Shown in pieces: positions 46,201-58,067 of a stretch of 64,000 nt of DNA. The notes beneath the pieces were generated by a model. It worked only from the letters and a program-made list of their open reading frames with translations. It searched no databases and was not told the origin of the DNA. Numbering within the stretch: the first letter of the stretch is position 1; each line of letters opens with the position of its first letter. Made by a program: the position numbers and the translations under genes. Source of the DNA: Scilla litardierei (taxonomy: Eukaryota; Streptophyta; Magnoliopsida; Asparagales; Asparagaceae); assembly GCA_030789695.1 (NCBI GenBank), contig CM061141.1, positions 165,073,579 through 165,137,578 on the forward strand. Reading direction: 5' to 3'.

Positions 46201-46340
46201 TGAGTAACGTTCCTACTATTCGGGACCACAGTGGGGGGTTGCCCTATTCAAAGTTTTGGATGATGGGAAGCTCTCCGGATAAAATTTTATAATTGTTTAA
46301 TGTTCCTTGAGAATGGACTTTGAGTGAATTTTGTTATTTG
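43201..46340. other. Helitron 3, unrecognised intron-like stretch
   Basis: AT-rich sequence without a recognised protein. A splice-bounded open segment at 44049-44178 (CAG before, GTATAT after) may be an exon, but I cannot assign it. Confidence 0.4.
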
Positions 46341-46344
46341 GTAG

Positions 46345-46785
46345 GACCCGCTGACCAGCTCATTGATCCAGCAAGCAGAGTAGTTCTCTACGAGGGAAAC
46401 TGGATTCATAAGCCACAAATCTTGAGTAGCCTGACAGATTACTTGCTGAACTACATGAGAACTTTGTGAGACAAACATCTCATAATTCAAAGGAGAACCA
46501 TTTGGACCATCAGGTGGAGCAAATGCAGCATGAGTGAGAACAATAATGGCATCAAATCAAATATATGACCCAAATATGTTAGTAATCGATTGTAAAAGAG
46601 GCACATCGCCATAATCTCTACTCTGCATGTCCAACCGATCAAATTAAAGGACAATATTAGGATGACTCTGGCTGATAAACTTTTTCACTGAATTGAGAAT
46701 TTTCTCATTGCGCCATTGATCTGAAGAAGAAGGAAAGAGGCCAGGAGTATCAATAATCCTGACCATGATTCCCTGAACTGTACAC
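46345..46785 (-). pseudogene. Captured Toc159-family GTPase domain fragment
   Basis: Chloroplast outer-envelope import receptors of the Toc159 family carry a GTPase (AIG1-type) domain. One minus-strand frame of about 147 codons shows its signature motifs in order: VQGIMVRIIDTPGLFPSSSD (G3 DTPG), EKILNSVKKFI, FDRLDMQSRDYGD, LLQSITNIFG, LTHAAFAPPDGPNG (the THAA G4-like motif), NYEMFVSQSSHVVQQ and LMNPVSLVENYSAC. Two codons for aromatic residues have become stops; there is no frameshift. The rest of the receptor is absent. It lies antisense to the other captured fragments. Confidence 0.88.
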
Positions 46786-47104
46786 TTTTTTCTTCTTTGT
46801 TGGTGGGCCTGCCTACTTAATTTCTTGAGATTCCAATTCTCTCTATTATTAATTTGTTAGTCTTTGGTTTGGTTTAATTCCGTACATTGATGTTTGGTTT
46901 AATTTTTAAATGTGAACCATGTTGATTATTATGTTTAAATGTTTTGGTTTAAATATGAACCCTGTTAATTTTTAATTATTTAGTTTAATTCTGTAATGCT
47001 TCTTTGTTGGTGAGCCTACTTCCTAACTTAGTGGTCCATAAGTCAGATCATGGTATGTGAATTATTATGTGTTTTGAAAATTTATTAATGATTTTATCTT
47101 TTTT

Positions 47105-47278
47105 TTGTTGGATCACCGAATGTTGACAAGTCTGCACTGTTCATTACACTCACAAAGCTGTCGATACATGCGGAGAATTTCACATTCTGTACCATTAATC
47201 CCAATGAGGCTAGGATAATGTCCCCGACAAGCTATTCGATTGGCTATGTCGGCTCTACAAGCCCAAGAGCAAGGTTCA
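47105..47278 (+). pseudogene. OLA1: Captured OLA1 (Obg-like ATPase) exon fragment
   Basis: OLA1/YchF is a cytosolic P-loop ATPase. The translation shows the P-loop region [11 protein letters not shown] followed by [20 protein letters not shown], the YchF family signature, then after a one-base shift a WLC.LYKPKS segment. The P-loop Gly before Lys is changed to Asp and the following Thr to Ala, so it could not bind nucleotide normally. The segment ends at AAGAGCAAG|GTTCAT, a plausible splice donor. Confidence 0.87.
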
Positions 47279-48608
47279 TATCATTAATTCATTACTGATA
47301 ATAGTTTATTTGTTTGCGTTAAATCTGTGCATAACTTCATCTCTTTGGTTTTGAACTATTCAGTTTGAAAAATGCATTTGAGTGTTGTGTAAAATCTGTG
47401 TTCAATATGTTTGTATCATTTCGTCATTAATTCATTACTGATAGCCCAATATGAATTATGCATATTTTCATATCTTTGGCTTTGAATTATGATCAACATA
47501 TCCAAATTACTTCATAAGGTCTGATGATATGATGTAAGAGTATCATATAACAAGTGGGAGTATTGTTTTACCACACATATCATCATTGTTTTACCACACA
47601 TAATCATAGAACAAATAAACTACATTTCCAAATAACTGTGGTTATGATGCATTTGTTAACAGAGTACACACGGTTTGATCTCCATGCATAATTCAGAAAT
47701 CTGTGTTCAATAGGTTCGTATCATTAATTATGTAATGCATAATTCAAAGCCAACCATATGAATGATATGTGTTAAATTTGTGTGCATATGTTTGTATCAT
47801 TAATTCATTAATTCATTACTGATATCCCAATATGATCGAGTTGGAGCATCTCTAATAGAAAAATGCATTTGCAGCTCTATGTTCCTTTTGAAGTTAGATA
47901 TTGTGTAAACATCAACAACAGTCTCTCCTTTTCTCTTATCTTCATCTTCTTCCCCAAGATTCATGGCAAGTTCTGGGAGGCAAGTGTATCAGGAGCTTCA
48001 TGTCGATTCTAGAGCCGTGGACCATGGACATGATCATAACTTTGTCTTCGTCTTCGTCTTCGTGTCGAGTGCTACTTGCAAGATGTATGTATTCCATAAG
48101 CCCCAGCTCCCCCTTTTGCACTAATGTTTCAATATTATTTTAGTTTGAATAGTGTCTCTACATGCATGCCTATTTTAGGAGGTTATTCATATGATATGCT
48201 ATATACTTATTGTAATCTGGGTATTGTATATGTATGCATGCCTGTTTTAGGGAGATACAAGGATTATGCCATGTTTTTGGTATAAATTTCCTTGCAATAT
48301 TCTTGGAATGGTTTGCTTTTTAAAGGAGATATAAAGATCAGGCCAACCATCAAATCTGTGTCTAACGAGTCTGAACTTAAGAATTCATTCGATATGCCAC
48401 ATGCTTATGTGTAATTTAGGTAATGTCTCTGTATGCATGCCTATTTTATGGAGATACAAAGATCATACCAGCCATTAAATCTAGGTCTAATGAGTTTAAT
48501 GAAGAATACAAGGGTATTATTAAATTTTATCGTACGATTGGGTATCACAATCTCTCTTCTTTTCTTTGCAAACTCTACTTTGCTGATTAACAATGATGCA
48601 TAATGCAG

Positions 48609-48720
48609 GGGAGATGGTCTTTACTAGCAACATTGGCTAAGTTAATTATATCGTGTCAAAGGCGGGGCTGACTAGCTTCATCAAAGCTATGGTGAAGGAA
48701 TTTGTGAGCAAAGACATAAT
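48609..48720 (+). pseudogene. Captured FabG (3-oxoacyl-ACP reductase) exon
   Basis: A 112-base exon with a clear acceptor (ATGCAG before) and donor (GTGAGT after). It encodes the SDR catalytic segment: SNIG, a stop where Gln is expected, VNYIVSKAGLTSFIKAM and VKEFVSKDI. The Y-x3-K catalytic pair is kept. In plants FabG acts in plastid fatty acid synthesis. No other FabG exon is evident. Confidence 0.8.
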
Positions 48721-51312
48721 GTGAGTGTAGTCATGTTAATCTTTTAATGTACTAAGTTAAATCCAGGATAATTCAATTAATTATGTAAATTTGCTGGGTG
48801 AGGTAATAGTTTGCAGGGTATGTTAAGTAGGTGAGCATCCACCCCACAATTTAAGTTTTGTTAATCATGTTGTTAATCATGTTGACATTATTTGCAGGGT
48901 ATGTTTGATCAGGGTGTTTGTTAATTACTGGTGATGAGTTAAGCATATTAACTTTGTTGATCATTTGTTGAGTGTAGGGTGTTTGTTAAATTAACTTTGT
49001 TGTACATATGCACTCAGAACAATGGAACCATCATGTTAATCATGTTAAATTAACTCTGTTAATGGAACCATCATGTATCAAGTGAAAGATTTGAAGGGAA
49101 TGTTCTTGAGATTTATTAACAAAAGGAAGATTTTGAATATAGTGTTAATTCGTTATAGATTTTGTTCTGTAACATGTAACATATGCAAAAGAAATATAAT
49201 GTTAATTCTCATATTGCATTGCTTGCGGGTCTGTCATGTTATATCATGTTGTAGTATGATTTTTTTCACTGTTTCTTTGCATTATGAAGAGGGGTGTGTG
49301 TCAAGAAAGGGGGGGTGTCAAATCATTTTTTCATTATGTTCCAATTAGAAGGCACTTCCAACTGGACTTTGGAAATGGAGTATTAGTTTTTAGTTTAAAA
49401 GCACAGCTTTAAGCTATCACCAAAAAAATTTAGACGTGCTTTAAGATACTCCATTTTAAACTAAACCCCTTTTTAACCTGAAAGTGAACATTTAGAACTA
49501 AACTTTTTAGCATGACCAAGTTTGAAATATACATATGGCAGATATGTTTCTATTCTTCATGGTCTCATATTGTACACTTAATGAAACATATTGTACACTA
49601 AAATATTAGCTTAACTATAGTACCATTATATAGCAAATATGTTAAGCTAATATATGTTTTGTTTGGGTGAGGGGGATCTGGTGCTAATAATTTCAATTTG
49701 GTTGTGAATCTGAGTTTCTTAAGGGGTTAGCTGCTTTTTGTTGTAATTTTTGTTCTGTAAAATGTAACATATGCAACAGAAATATAGTGTTAATTCTCAT
49801 ATTGCATTTCTTGCAGGTCTGTCATGCTATAAAGAATGGATTGCCCTCTAGGTTTGCTCTTTCTCTTAAAGAATGGATTTTGATTACTGGGTATTCATTA
49901 ATTTTTGGTAACATCATCTGATTTTGATAGTAAAGCCATGCACGCCACCTTTTCGATGGATTTCAGCAATGAAACTTTAATTTTTGTAAGTTTCTCTCAC
50001 TTAATTTTACATAATTGAGTTGATATTTTAATGTGATTTAATTATTTATACGAAATGCTATTTTAAAGTTAAGGCGTGAAACATTCTTGAGATCTCATTA
50101 GACTATGTAATTAAATTCTTCGACATTTGCATTCTTCATGCACTTCTAAACACTTGCATATTTCATGCACTGCTGAGCATATACTATAGGGTGTCAGTTG
50201 ATCACACAATATGTGAGAATATATAAATTTCTGTCCATGTGCTAATGAATAGAGATGTTTGCAAAAAAAAACATGGACAAAAATTTAGAATATCTTATTT
50301 TTATAATTTCATTGAGCCCCGACAAATCTACTTCACTTATTTTTGTCTGCAGTAGGAAGGTAAACAAAGTGAAATAGTGCAGCATATGAAAATTTTCCAG
50401 TTCTTTTTATTCAAACCAACCAGTCTTCATGATTTTGACACCTGAAGTCACTTGGGCCCTTCTGATCTCTCTCAACCAACAACCCTTCTTTAGCACGTGA
50501 CACTGAAACTTTTTTTTTGTGTAAACTTAAGTCATGGAGACAAACTTGGGCCCTTCTTGCTTCATTTCACATATTTTTTGTTTAAACTGAAACTGAAGAT
50601 CACCATGTGCAGATTATTGCTCTTTCTGGAGTTTGTTCTTGCATCATTTCATGGATTTTTTGTTTAAACTGAAACTGAAGATCACCATATGCGGATTAAA
50701 TCCATGAGTTTATTGTTGACATCCTCTTTAGGAAATGGTGATAATGGAATAGTAGCCACATGCAAGCATGATAGGATGTTAAAAAGAGACCAGATTGATT
50801 GTTGATTTATACAAGTGTGAATATATTCAACAAATTTTTTGTATGGGACTGTTCTCATGCATGCCAATATTCACATTAATATAGTGAGGATTACTTTTAG
50901 CTGCAGTCCAAAATAATCCTTTTCTCCCATTATGATTCATTGAGCAAGAGTCTTCCAGAGCTCCAGATCAAACTACATACATGCTAGAAATGTAGACTGA
51001 GTTTTGGATATTGATTTTCATATCGTAGAATTGATTTAAGGGACCTTTTGTTGGATATATGATCTCCTTCCACAAGGCCCCATTAAATTTGATGTGTGCT
51101 CCTCTGGTTCAAGTAAGAACATTTAGGATGAAGGGTTGTGAAAAAGCTTACTCTGGTTCAAGTAAAGCACGTGCATATAATGTATGTTCTTTACAAGCAT
51201 AGTGTATCATGTATCATACTTTACGAAAGAGTAGTATATTTCGTTGAGAGTTCACACTACAAATCAAATTTGCAGTGAATTTCATTACTGAGCAAAAAGC
51301 CTATTTTTGCAG
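48721..51312. other. Helitron 3 non-coding stretch with a 100-bp direct repeat
   Basis: AT-rich, intron-like. Sequence at 49141-49250 recurs at 49739-49838 with few changes (GTTAATTCTCATATTGCATT followed by CTTGCRGGTCTGTCATG). Another pair near 50565-50695 shares TTTGTTTAAACTGAAACTG and GATCACCAT. No protein recognised. Confidence 0.45.
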
Positions 51313-51436
51313 ATGTTATCTGTCATGGAAGAAAACAACATGCTCAATAAAATGTATCAGAATGTGGAGGAGGAACTATAATCACTTCATGAGCAGAATC
51401 TCTGTTATTGTAGAGTTGGAAAATCTTAAATCTGAG
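51313..51436 (+). pseudogene. Captured coiled-coil exon, unassigned
   Basis: Acceptor TTTTTGCAG before and donor GAG|GTAACT after. The frame reads MEENNMLNKMYQNVEEEL, then a stop, then SLHEQN, with VELENLKSE in a shifted frame. Heptad-like Leu/Glu spacing suggests a coiled coil. I do not recognise the gene. Confidence 0.5.
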
Positions 51437-52619
51437 GTAACTACGAATTTTTAACACCGTCTGTAATATCATGTACAAAGTAAAGCACGTGACTATATTA
51501 TACATTTAAGATCATATTTTGAATTTTGTCCTACGTGGCAAGGTTTGTCCTACGTGGATAAAGAATTGATGATTGGGACAAAGACAAAATGCTGACTAGG
51601 ACAAGCTTTCAAACAAAATTCCACCTTCCACTTGCCACTTAGGACAAAATTCAAAAAATGCCTCACATAAATTTTACAGCTTGCAGTTGTATGTGTTCGC
51701 ATGATCACTTATTTTCCACAACCGCATTATCTATTCGAATGATAATTCTTATGTTTACTGATAATGGGCATTTCATCTTTGTATTGTATCCATATGAAAA
51801 AAATGGTTTTGCCATAATTAGTAAAAATTGGATCATGTTCATTATTAGTGGAAAACATTGGCATTTTTGTTGATAAGTGAAATAATTTGTCAAAAGTATG
51901 CTTTAATTTTAAATGTTGGGGCAAACTTTATAAAGGAGTATAAATTGATGAGCAAGTTTTGACATGGTCATACTAAGCCAGGAATATTATATCTGCTACT
52001 TATATCTATATAGAGGAGTATAAATTGTGGAGCAAATTAAGAGCAAGTTGATGTGCAACTCTGGAGTTTATGTTTTCAACTGTCTAATATTATATAGTTG
52101 ATTTATGTTGTCAACTGCTGCCTCCTGGGGTTTTCCTATGTACAAGTTGATGTACAGCTCTTGAATTTTTGCTGCAACATGTAAATCTAGAGGTATCTGG
52201 ATGTGGGATTGGGGTTTGAGAATGTCAGTTAAGTTACATATATAAAATCAGATTTTTTTGTGCTGCTGTTGAATTTCTACCATGCAAGATACATGTATGA
52301 GTTTTTTGGAATTGATTATTTAATTGATTGCATATGGGCAATGGGTGAGGGGGTTTCGACATTGCTCCAAGTATCACAATAGGTTGTTATGTTCCTTGAT
52401 GTCAATTGTTTTTGCCTTTTTATGTGTCAGTCTGACATTAGAGTTTCTTCCATAAATTATACTGTCTTTTGCAGATTTTGATGATGAGATGAATTGAAAT
52501 TGCAACTTTTTTCTAGAGACATTTCATATTTGGATTTAGATGATGAGTCCTACAACAAGACTGCAAAAAGATGACTGAATTTTGTTTTCCATTTCATTTT
52601 GTTGAGCATCCGAGGGTAA

Positions 52620-52796
52620 CTGACCTGGGACATAGATATCGTGGGTTGGGATGTTCACTGCATGGATGAATTCATACCAGATGACGAGGGATCCTACAAT
52701 GTTTTGATCCTAGCAGAGAAGAAACTTGGGGAGACTACGAGGAATTCCTTATACATTAGCGAACCGGAGAAGGTGGTCTTGACGGTAACCAACTGA
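52620..52796 (+). pseudogene. Captured patellin-type GOLD domain exon
   Basis: LTWDIDIVGWDVHCMDEFIP, then EGSYNVLILAEKKLG, RNSLYISEPEKVVLTVTN and a stop. This is the C-terminal GOLD domain pattern of plant patellins (Sec14-GOLD membrane-trafficking proteins): WD..V.GWDV, EFVP, EGSY and EPGKVVLT. The stop replaces the final lysine-rich part of the domain. No CRAL-TRIO part is seen. Confidence 0.83.
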
Positions 52797-53252
52797 ATGC
52801 TCCAAAAGATGATCATTTACAGATGGAAGAGCAAGCCCACAATGTTAAACCAACTTGATTAGGCCTGAGATCATGAATTCTGGCACATCAGCTGCCTCTT
52901 TCTTCGTTGTATACTTCAAACATTCAAATGAGAAATTGGTAGAAAATTTCATGTATACCAATGCAAGTCTATTGGGACTTCATTGATTTAATTTTACCTG
53001 AAATAAAGTTATGAGATGTTACATGTATTGTAAACATTTCTCTCTGGACTAAAGATGATATTTTGAAATAAATCAACTTAAAGAGAGTTTCCAATATCGT
53101 ATAATGTGTTGTTTTGGAACTAGATAGTTGAATATTTGAACATGCACACATAGAAAATGCAAGTTCTTGGCCCACTGCTTCACATCCAATTCAGTGGTTC
53201 AAAATGCATGCTGGATATGCCATCACTCTTATTGATGTACACTATAAATCTT

Positions 53253-53453
53253 TTACATCTCTAATCTTTTGTGAGCTTTGTACAACCCACCATATCTGGA
53301 AACAATGTATGCCATCCCTCTTATGCAAGCACATATACCAGCAAGCACATATGCATCAATAAGAACATCATAAGCACATCTGTGAATGCTTGGTATACCA
53401 CATAAAACACCATCAATCATTTTAACAAATTGAAAACAAAAACAACAAGGCAT
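53253..53453 (-). pseudogene. Possible captured exon, 66-codon open frame
   Basis: The minus-strand frame includes VDG/IDG-type text: FVKMIDGVLCGIPSIH, CAYDVLIDAYVLAGI and GGLYKAHKRLEM. The AYDVLIDAYVLAG part recalls a pentatricopeptide repeat, but I see no second repeat. It may be chance. Confidence 0.3.
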
Positions 53454-53639
53454 ATATTATACATGCATTTCTAAAGCCATCTGACTTCAGCCAAAATCGC
53501 AAAATAAGACTCCAAAAAACATAAATACATCATTGTTTAATAAATAAAAGTAAAAGCAATTGATTACAATGTTTATTTCCATCTTTTCATCAGTTTCATA
53601 TGGATCAAGCACTAAATCAGTAACAAAAAAACTCGGCAA

Positions 53640-53840
53640 ATGCTTTCCCCCCCTTTTCCTTATGATTGATCCGGTGCAGCATCAGTTTCGAGCTCTGCCG
53701 CCTCTTTCTCGCTCTTCATCCATCGCTGGATTCGGCAGTGCTGTCTCCAGTGGCGCCGAATTTTTTTACGCTAATTTGTTGTTCCGCGCCAAAGGCGTCC
53801 GTGCCAAATTTGGTTTTCTCGATATCTATCTATCTATCTA
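53640..53840 (+). other. Helitron 3 right edge: 3' subterminal sequence
   Basis: TTTTTACGCTAATTTGTTGTTCC and CGCCAAAGGCGTCCGTGCC match the 3' part of Helitron 1 and, inverted, of Helitron 2. The terminal hairpin and CTAG are missing; a TATC repeat (53824-53844) follows and then Helitron 1 starts. Confidence 0.6.
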
Positions 53841-53844
53841 TCTA

Positions 53845-54509
53845 TCTATTATACATTTGACAGCGATTTTTGAATCCTAGGGCTGACTAGGATAAGATAA
53901 AGAGTGGCTGAGATTTGATCTTGGTAAATCAATGGTTGAGATTGGATTTTGTGAAAATTTTAGTGGGAAAACTTAAATTTTGGTGGGAAAAGTGTCTTGG
54001 GAACCAAAATTTTGAAATTAGATGTGCCTTGGGAAAGATTGTGAGAAGATTAAATTTGGGGAAAAAGTGCCTTAGGAACCTAAACTTTTAAATTAGAAGT
54101 GCCTTGGAAAAGATTGTTGAGATTAAATTTGGGAGGAAAAGTGCCTTGAGAACCTAAACTTTGAAATTAAAAATGCCTTGGGAAAGATTGTGGCGCTGAA
54201 GGCGCCCGCTAAATTTTTTACGCTAATTTGTTGTTCCCGCGCCAAAGGCGCAGGCATCAAATTTGTTGTTCGACGTCGAATTTTTTGTTACGCGCCAAAG
54301 ACGCAGGTGCCTGCGTCAAATTTGTTGTTCGACGTCAAATTTGTTGTTATGCGCCAAAGACGCCCGCACCGAAGGTGCCCGTGCTGCTAAATATTTTTAC
54401 GCTAATTTATTGTTCTGTTAAATTTTGGCCGTGGAAATAATTTTTTTGGTAACAAAGATTTCGCGGGCGACTTAAATGAACCGTGCCCGCGGGCACGGGT
54501 TATGACTAG
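53845..54509 (+). mobile_element. Helitron 1, non-autonomous, 665 bp
   Basis: 5' end TCTATTATACATTTGACAGC at 53845, preceded by A. 3' end: hairpin CCGTGCCCGCGGGCACGG (54481-54498), ten bases later CTAG (54506-54509), followed by T. These are the standard Helitron end rules (5' TC, 3' hairpin then CTRR, insertion between A and T). Inside are three degenerate 65-bp repeats (53988-54192) and short palindromic repeats (54190-54385). No coding sequence. Confidence 0.9.
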
Positions 54510-54520
54510 TATGTATATGT

Positions 54521-54566
<46 letters not shown>

Positions 54567-54570
54567 CATA
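54510..54570. repeat. TA-rich palindrome between the two Helitron 3' ends
   Basis: TATGTATATGTATATATA ... TATATATACATATACATA, an imperfect palindrome of 61 bp. With the Helitron ends on each side it forms a much longer inverted repeat (about 54400-54680). Confidence 0.9.
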
Positions 54571-55200
54571 CTAGTCATAACCCGTGCCCGCGGGCACGGC
54601 TCATTTAATATTTCGCCCGAGAAATCTTTGTTACCAAAAAAATTATTTCCACGGCCAAAATTTAAAAGATCAATAAATTAGCGTAAACATATTTATCGGC
54701 ATGGGCGTCTTCGACGTCGAACAACAAATTAGCGTAGAACAACAAATTCGGGGTGGTGCCTTCGGCACGGAACAACAAATCAGCGTAAAATCGGGCACCT
54801 TCGACGCGGGTACCTTTGGCACAAAACAACAAATTCAGGGCAAGCGACGTCGATACAGAACAACAAATTCGACGTGGAACAAAAAATTAGCGTAGAATAA
54901 CAAATTCGGTGTGGGCGCCTTTAGCGTGTAACAACAAATTAGCGTAAAAGCGGGCGCCTTCGGGGCACGGTACACTCAAAACATAACCCCCTCAAAAGCG
55001 TAGATTCCCTAAATTTAACCGAACAACAAAAAGTAAAGCGTAATTATTGGTATAAGTTCATCTAAAAATTATACGTCCCCTCAAAATTTAGTCACACCAG
55101 AGAATTTAGTTCCTCAAAAAATCCCCCCCCAAAACAAAATTTAGTTTCCTTAAGATTTAACGCATGTTATCAGAGCATGATTCATTTAAAATATTGTCCC
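54571..55200 (-). other. Helitron 2 3' subterminal repeats
   Basis: Repeats of a unit near 35 bp with AACAACAAATTAGCGTA and GGGCGCCTTCGGCRC (54680-54965), each with a small GGCGCC- or GACGTC-type palindrome. After 54965 the sequence is AT-rich with poly-C tracts. Confidence 0.6.
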
Positions 55201-55544
55201 CCTCAAAATCTGGAATTTGGCTAATAACATGAAGATTAGTTTTAATAGAATATCAAATACTCTGCACAAAAAGACACTGAATAAAAAGATGATCATGACT
55301 CTTAGCTTAAGCTTTGCATATAACACAACAATTAGCACACAATTAGCACACGCATTCAGTTCTTTTGCATTCAAATGTGAGATAGATCTCAATTTGATTC
55401 TTAAAACATGTCTGGTAATGATATAATTTAATCCACATTTTTCAAAAATCACTCATTACACATTCCCATGTACAACAAATGCTCCTAATGCTCGTTCTCT
55501 GTACATTCAAGCAACCAAATTCCCTATTGCTGATGCTCCTTCAA

Positions 55545-55897
55545 TAAGCAACTTGACATGCAATTTGAGACTGAAAGGGCCAAATTTGAACTTGATATCC
55601 CATACCTTTCTGAATTTCAAAATCTACCACTTCATCATCCCTCTCCTTACTCGTATCATATGATAGGAGCTTCCCTGTCACCATGAAGTAAACCAACTCC
55701 AACTCTAGATGGAAAGCCAAGAACCTCCCTGAATCCAGTTTTATCATACACAAAAACTACTTTTGCTTTCCTATCCTCAGGCAGCTTTAAGTGCCTAACT
55801 TCTTGAATCCATTTTTAGCAACGATGTTGTCATGGCCTAAAGCCTCCTTGCTGTTGGATAGCTTCTTACAGAGTTCAGCCTAGAATTTCTCAGTCTC
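55545..55897 (-). pseudogene. Captured exon in Helitron 2, unassigned
   Basis: Acceptor TTGCAG before 55897. The translation reads ETEKF, a stop, AELCKKLSNSKEALGHDN and NGFKKL, then in shifted frames LPEDRKAKVVFVYDKTGF and YDTSKERDDEVVDFEIQKG. The charged, ordered text over 350 bases suggests real coding origin. I do not recognise the family. Confidence 0.5.
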
Positions 55898-57840
55898 CTG
55901 CAACATGGAGTAATTATATAATTATACAACCAATCTCTTAATATAGATGTAAAATTGAGTCCCAATTCTAAACATCTATAGAGAAATTTGATAACAAAAA
56001 TATGATTCATACTCTACTATATACAATTTGGAACCTATGGCCATGTGAATTTTCTAAGACAACCCTAATGAGTTGCCAATATTGATGCAAGTGCAATATA
56101 AATGTATGTAGTGCAATATAAATGATGCAAGTTGTTCGAAATGTGAATGCAGACTGGAAATCGTTTAATCCACACAATACTACTCAATGGAGAATGAAAC
56201 GACAATGTGATCAGCGATTGTCTCAAGTTAATCCAACTGTTTCACAACGGCAACGACCAAGTGCAGATTTACATGTTACAATACCAAAAAACACACATCA
56301 TACCAAATAAGCATCAGCATAACACCATTTCTTGATGCAAAGAAAGAACTGTACTTGAAATTTCATAAATAAATATGAAACCTGCATAGTCACTATAACC
56401 TAGTCACCATGATAGCATACACATATACCATGGAAGCAAAACTTGCGAAGGAAAAAAAAGTTTCAGAAAGAGTGAGAATGCAAAATAAACAGTAAATGAT
56501 GTAAGATAATTATATGCATAACAAACACAATTCCTGTCCAAAAATGAGCTCCGAACCAAAAAGGATATTATTCCGACAGATATTGGGGAAATGGAGGAGA
56601 TATGGGGGCACTCAAATTTGTAGAAGTAGAGGGTGAAAGGCAGCAGCTTGTAATGACAGTTCACTCCTTAAAAACTCCTTGAAGAAATTAATTAGTTCTT
56701 CTCTTGTCATTGGGCACTTCAGTGGCAACACATTTCATCTATGTCTATGCATATGTTTCTCTAGTTAATACCATAAAGGTTATGTTTATCTATACATGAA
56801 AGAATCTGAAAGATAAAAGTTGTATTATCAGTAAGAACTTTCAGGAAGAAGTTTCATTGGTATACATACACATTGTTACCATGTGATTGGTAAAGCTTTC
56901 AAGTGAATGCAATCCATGTTCCCTTCTATGGAAATTTGGACGGATACTACTTGTTGCATGGGTTAAGCTTCAGGCTGGAAGCATGTACATAGAATGCTAC
57001 CTAAAATGAACACGACAATAACAAAAGCCCATGAAAACTACAAAACATTGCCCCAAACACATCACTGTGTGTGATTTGTGCATCTATGCATTTGCCTATG
57101 TGTAATAATACTCATGAAACATGAACACTTCCATGTAAATCCCATGAAGTTGATGATGCTGCTGTCATTGCATGTTTAGAAGAAATATTGGATAATGAGA
57201 ATTTAGCTGCAAATAATCAAAATCAGATTCTCCATGACAGAAGTTGTAAATAACTGAGAAAAATAAAATAAGCACTTTATCACTTTAATGTAGTAGCCAA
57301 ATAAAAATTTGATCAAACAAATAACCAGAAAATGTTGAATTCGCATCTACATCCTAACTGCAACTGATTTGATCGAACCTGCAACAGTAGAAAAAGATAC
57401 AAATTTGCACATTCGCATTAAATAGTAACAAAATTTAGGAACATGTGAAGCAATGAGAAGGGGCAAAGTCTTGTACAAACAGGGCCTAAAAACGTGAAGC
57501 TATTACATAGTTGAACCTGCTACAAACATGGGTAAAGGCTATTACATGTAGAAGTATTACATAGCTTTACTGAAGCATATTTCCAAAACATTGCTGTCAG
57601 GGAACATTTAATTTTGAACCTGCTACATTTTCTTTACTGCAGGGATAAAGGCTTGTACAAACAGGGCCTAAAAGACATAAAGCTGTTACAAACCAAATAT
57701 GTTTACTAAAAGCAATGTTATCAAAAACCCTCTATATTCTTTCCCTTCAAAGTGGTACAATTTTAGAGTAATGAATAAACATAGAAAAGTTCCAAGCCTC
57801 CAATTACTCCATATCAATGGATGCCCACAACCAATACATC
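55898..57840. other. Helitron 2 stretch with no assigned gene
   Basis: AT-rich. A plus-strand segment near 57134-57250 reads SHEVDDAAVIACLEEILDN without stops, possibly another exon piece. The rest shows nothing recognisable. Confidence 0.35.
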
Positions 57841-57918
57841 CTAGTGGTATTTTTCAGACATCTCACTGAGCACATTCATTGGGTCCCCATCCACTACATC
57901 ATAAATAACATAAGTCAC
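57841..57918 (-). pseudogene. Captured terminal exon in Helitron 2
   Basis: Acceptor GTTTGCAG, then 25 codons, VTYVIYDVVDGDPMNVLS followed by EMSEKYH, and a stop. It is intact as an exon. Gene unknown. Confidence 0.5.
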
Positions 57919-58067
57919 CTGCAAACACACATAAAATGACAGCTTTGTACATAGAGAAGTTCACTACTCTACCAAACACCACTACATCATAAATAACATA
58001 AGTCACCTGCAAACACACATAAAATGACAGCTTTGTACATGGAGAAGTTCACTACTCTACCAAACAC
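57891..58067. repeat. 88-bp tandem duplication across a splice acceptor
   Basis: Two copies with period 88, near identical. On the minus strand each copy has the acceptor and the first 28 bases of the terminal exon, so the second acceptor (near 58006) is a duplicated decoy. Confidence 0.85.

Larger units (their letters stand above)
42463..53840 (+). mobile_element. Helitron 3 (putative), gene-capturing, 3' end lost
   Basis: A region of about 11.4 kb with no retroelement, a 5'-leader-like start and exon-sized pieces of at least four unrelated plant genes. Its right edge (53755-53815) carries the same 3' subterminal repeats (ACGCTAATTTGTTGTT and CGCCAAAGGCG) as Helitrons 1 and 2, then stops at the TATC repeat where Helitron 1 begins. 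The left end near 42463 is not proven; no clear TC terminus was found. No Rep or helicase motif is visible, so it would be non-autonomous. A Pack-type DNA transposon is the main alternative. Confidence 0.5.

Noticed and set aside
49073..49348. 91-codon plus-strand frame
   Set aside because: It overlaps one copy of a 100-bp non-coding direct repeat and shows no domain.
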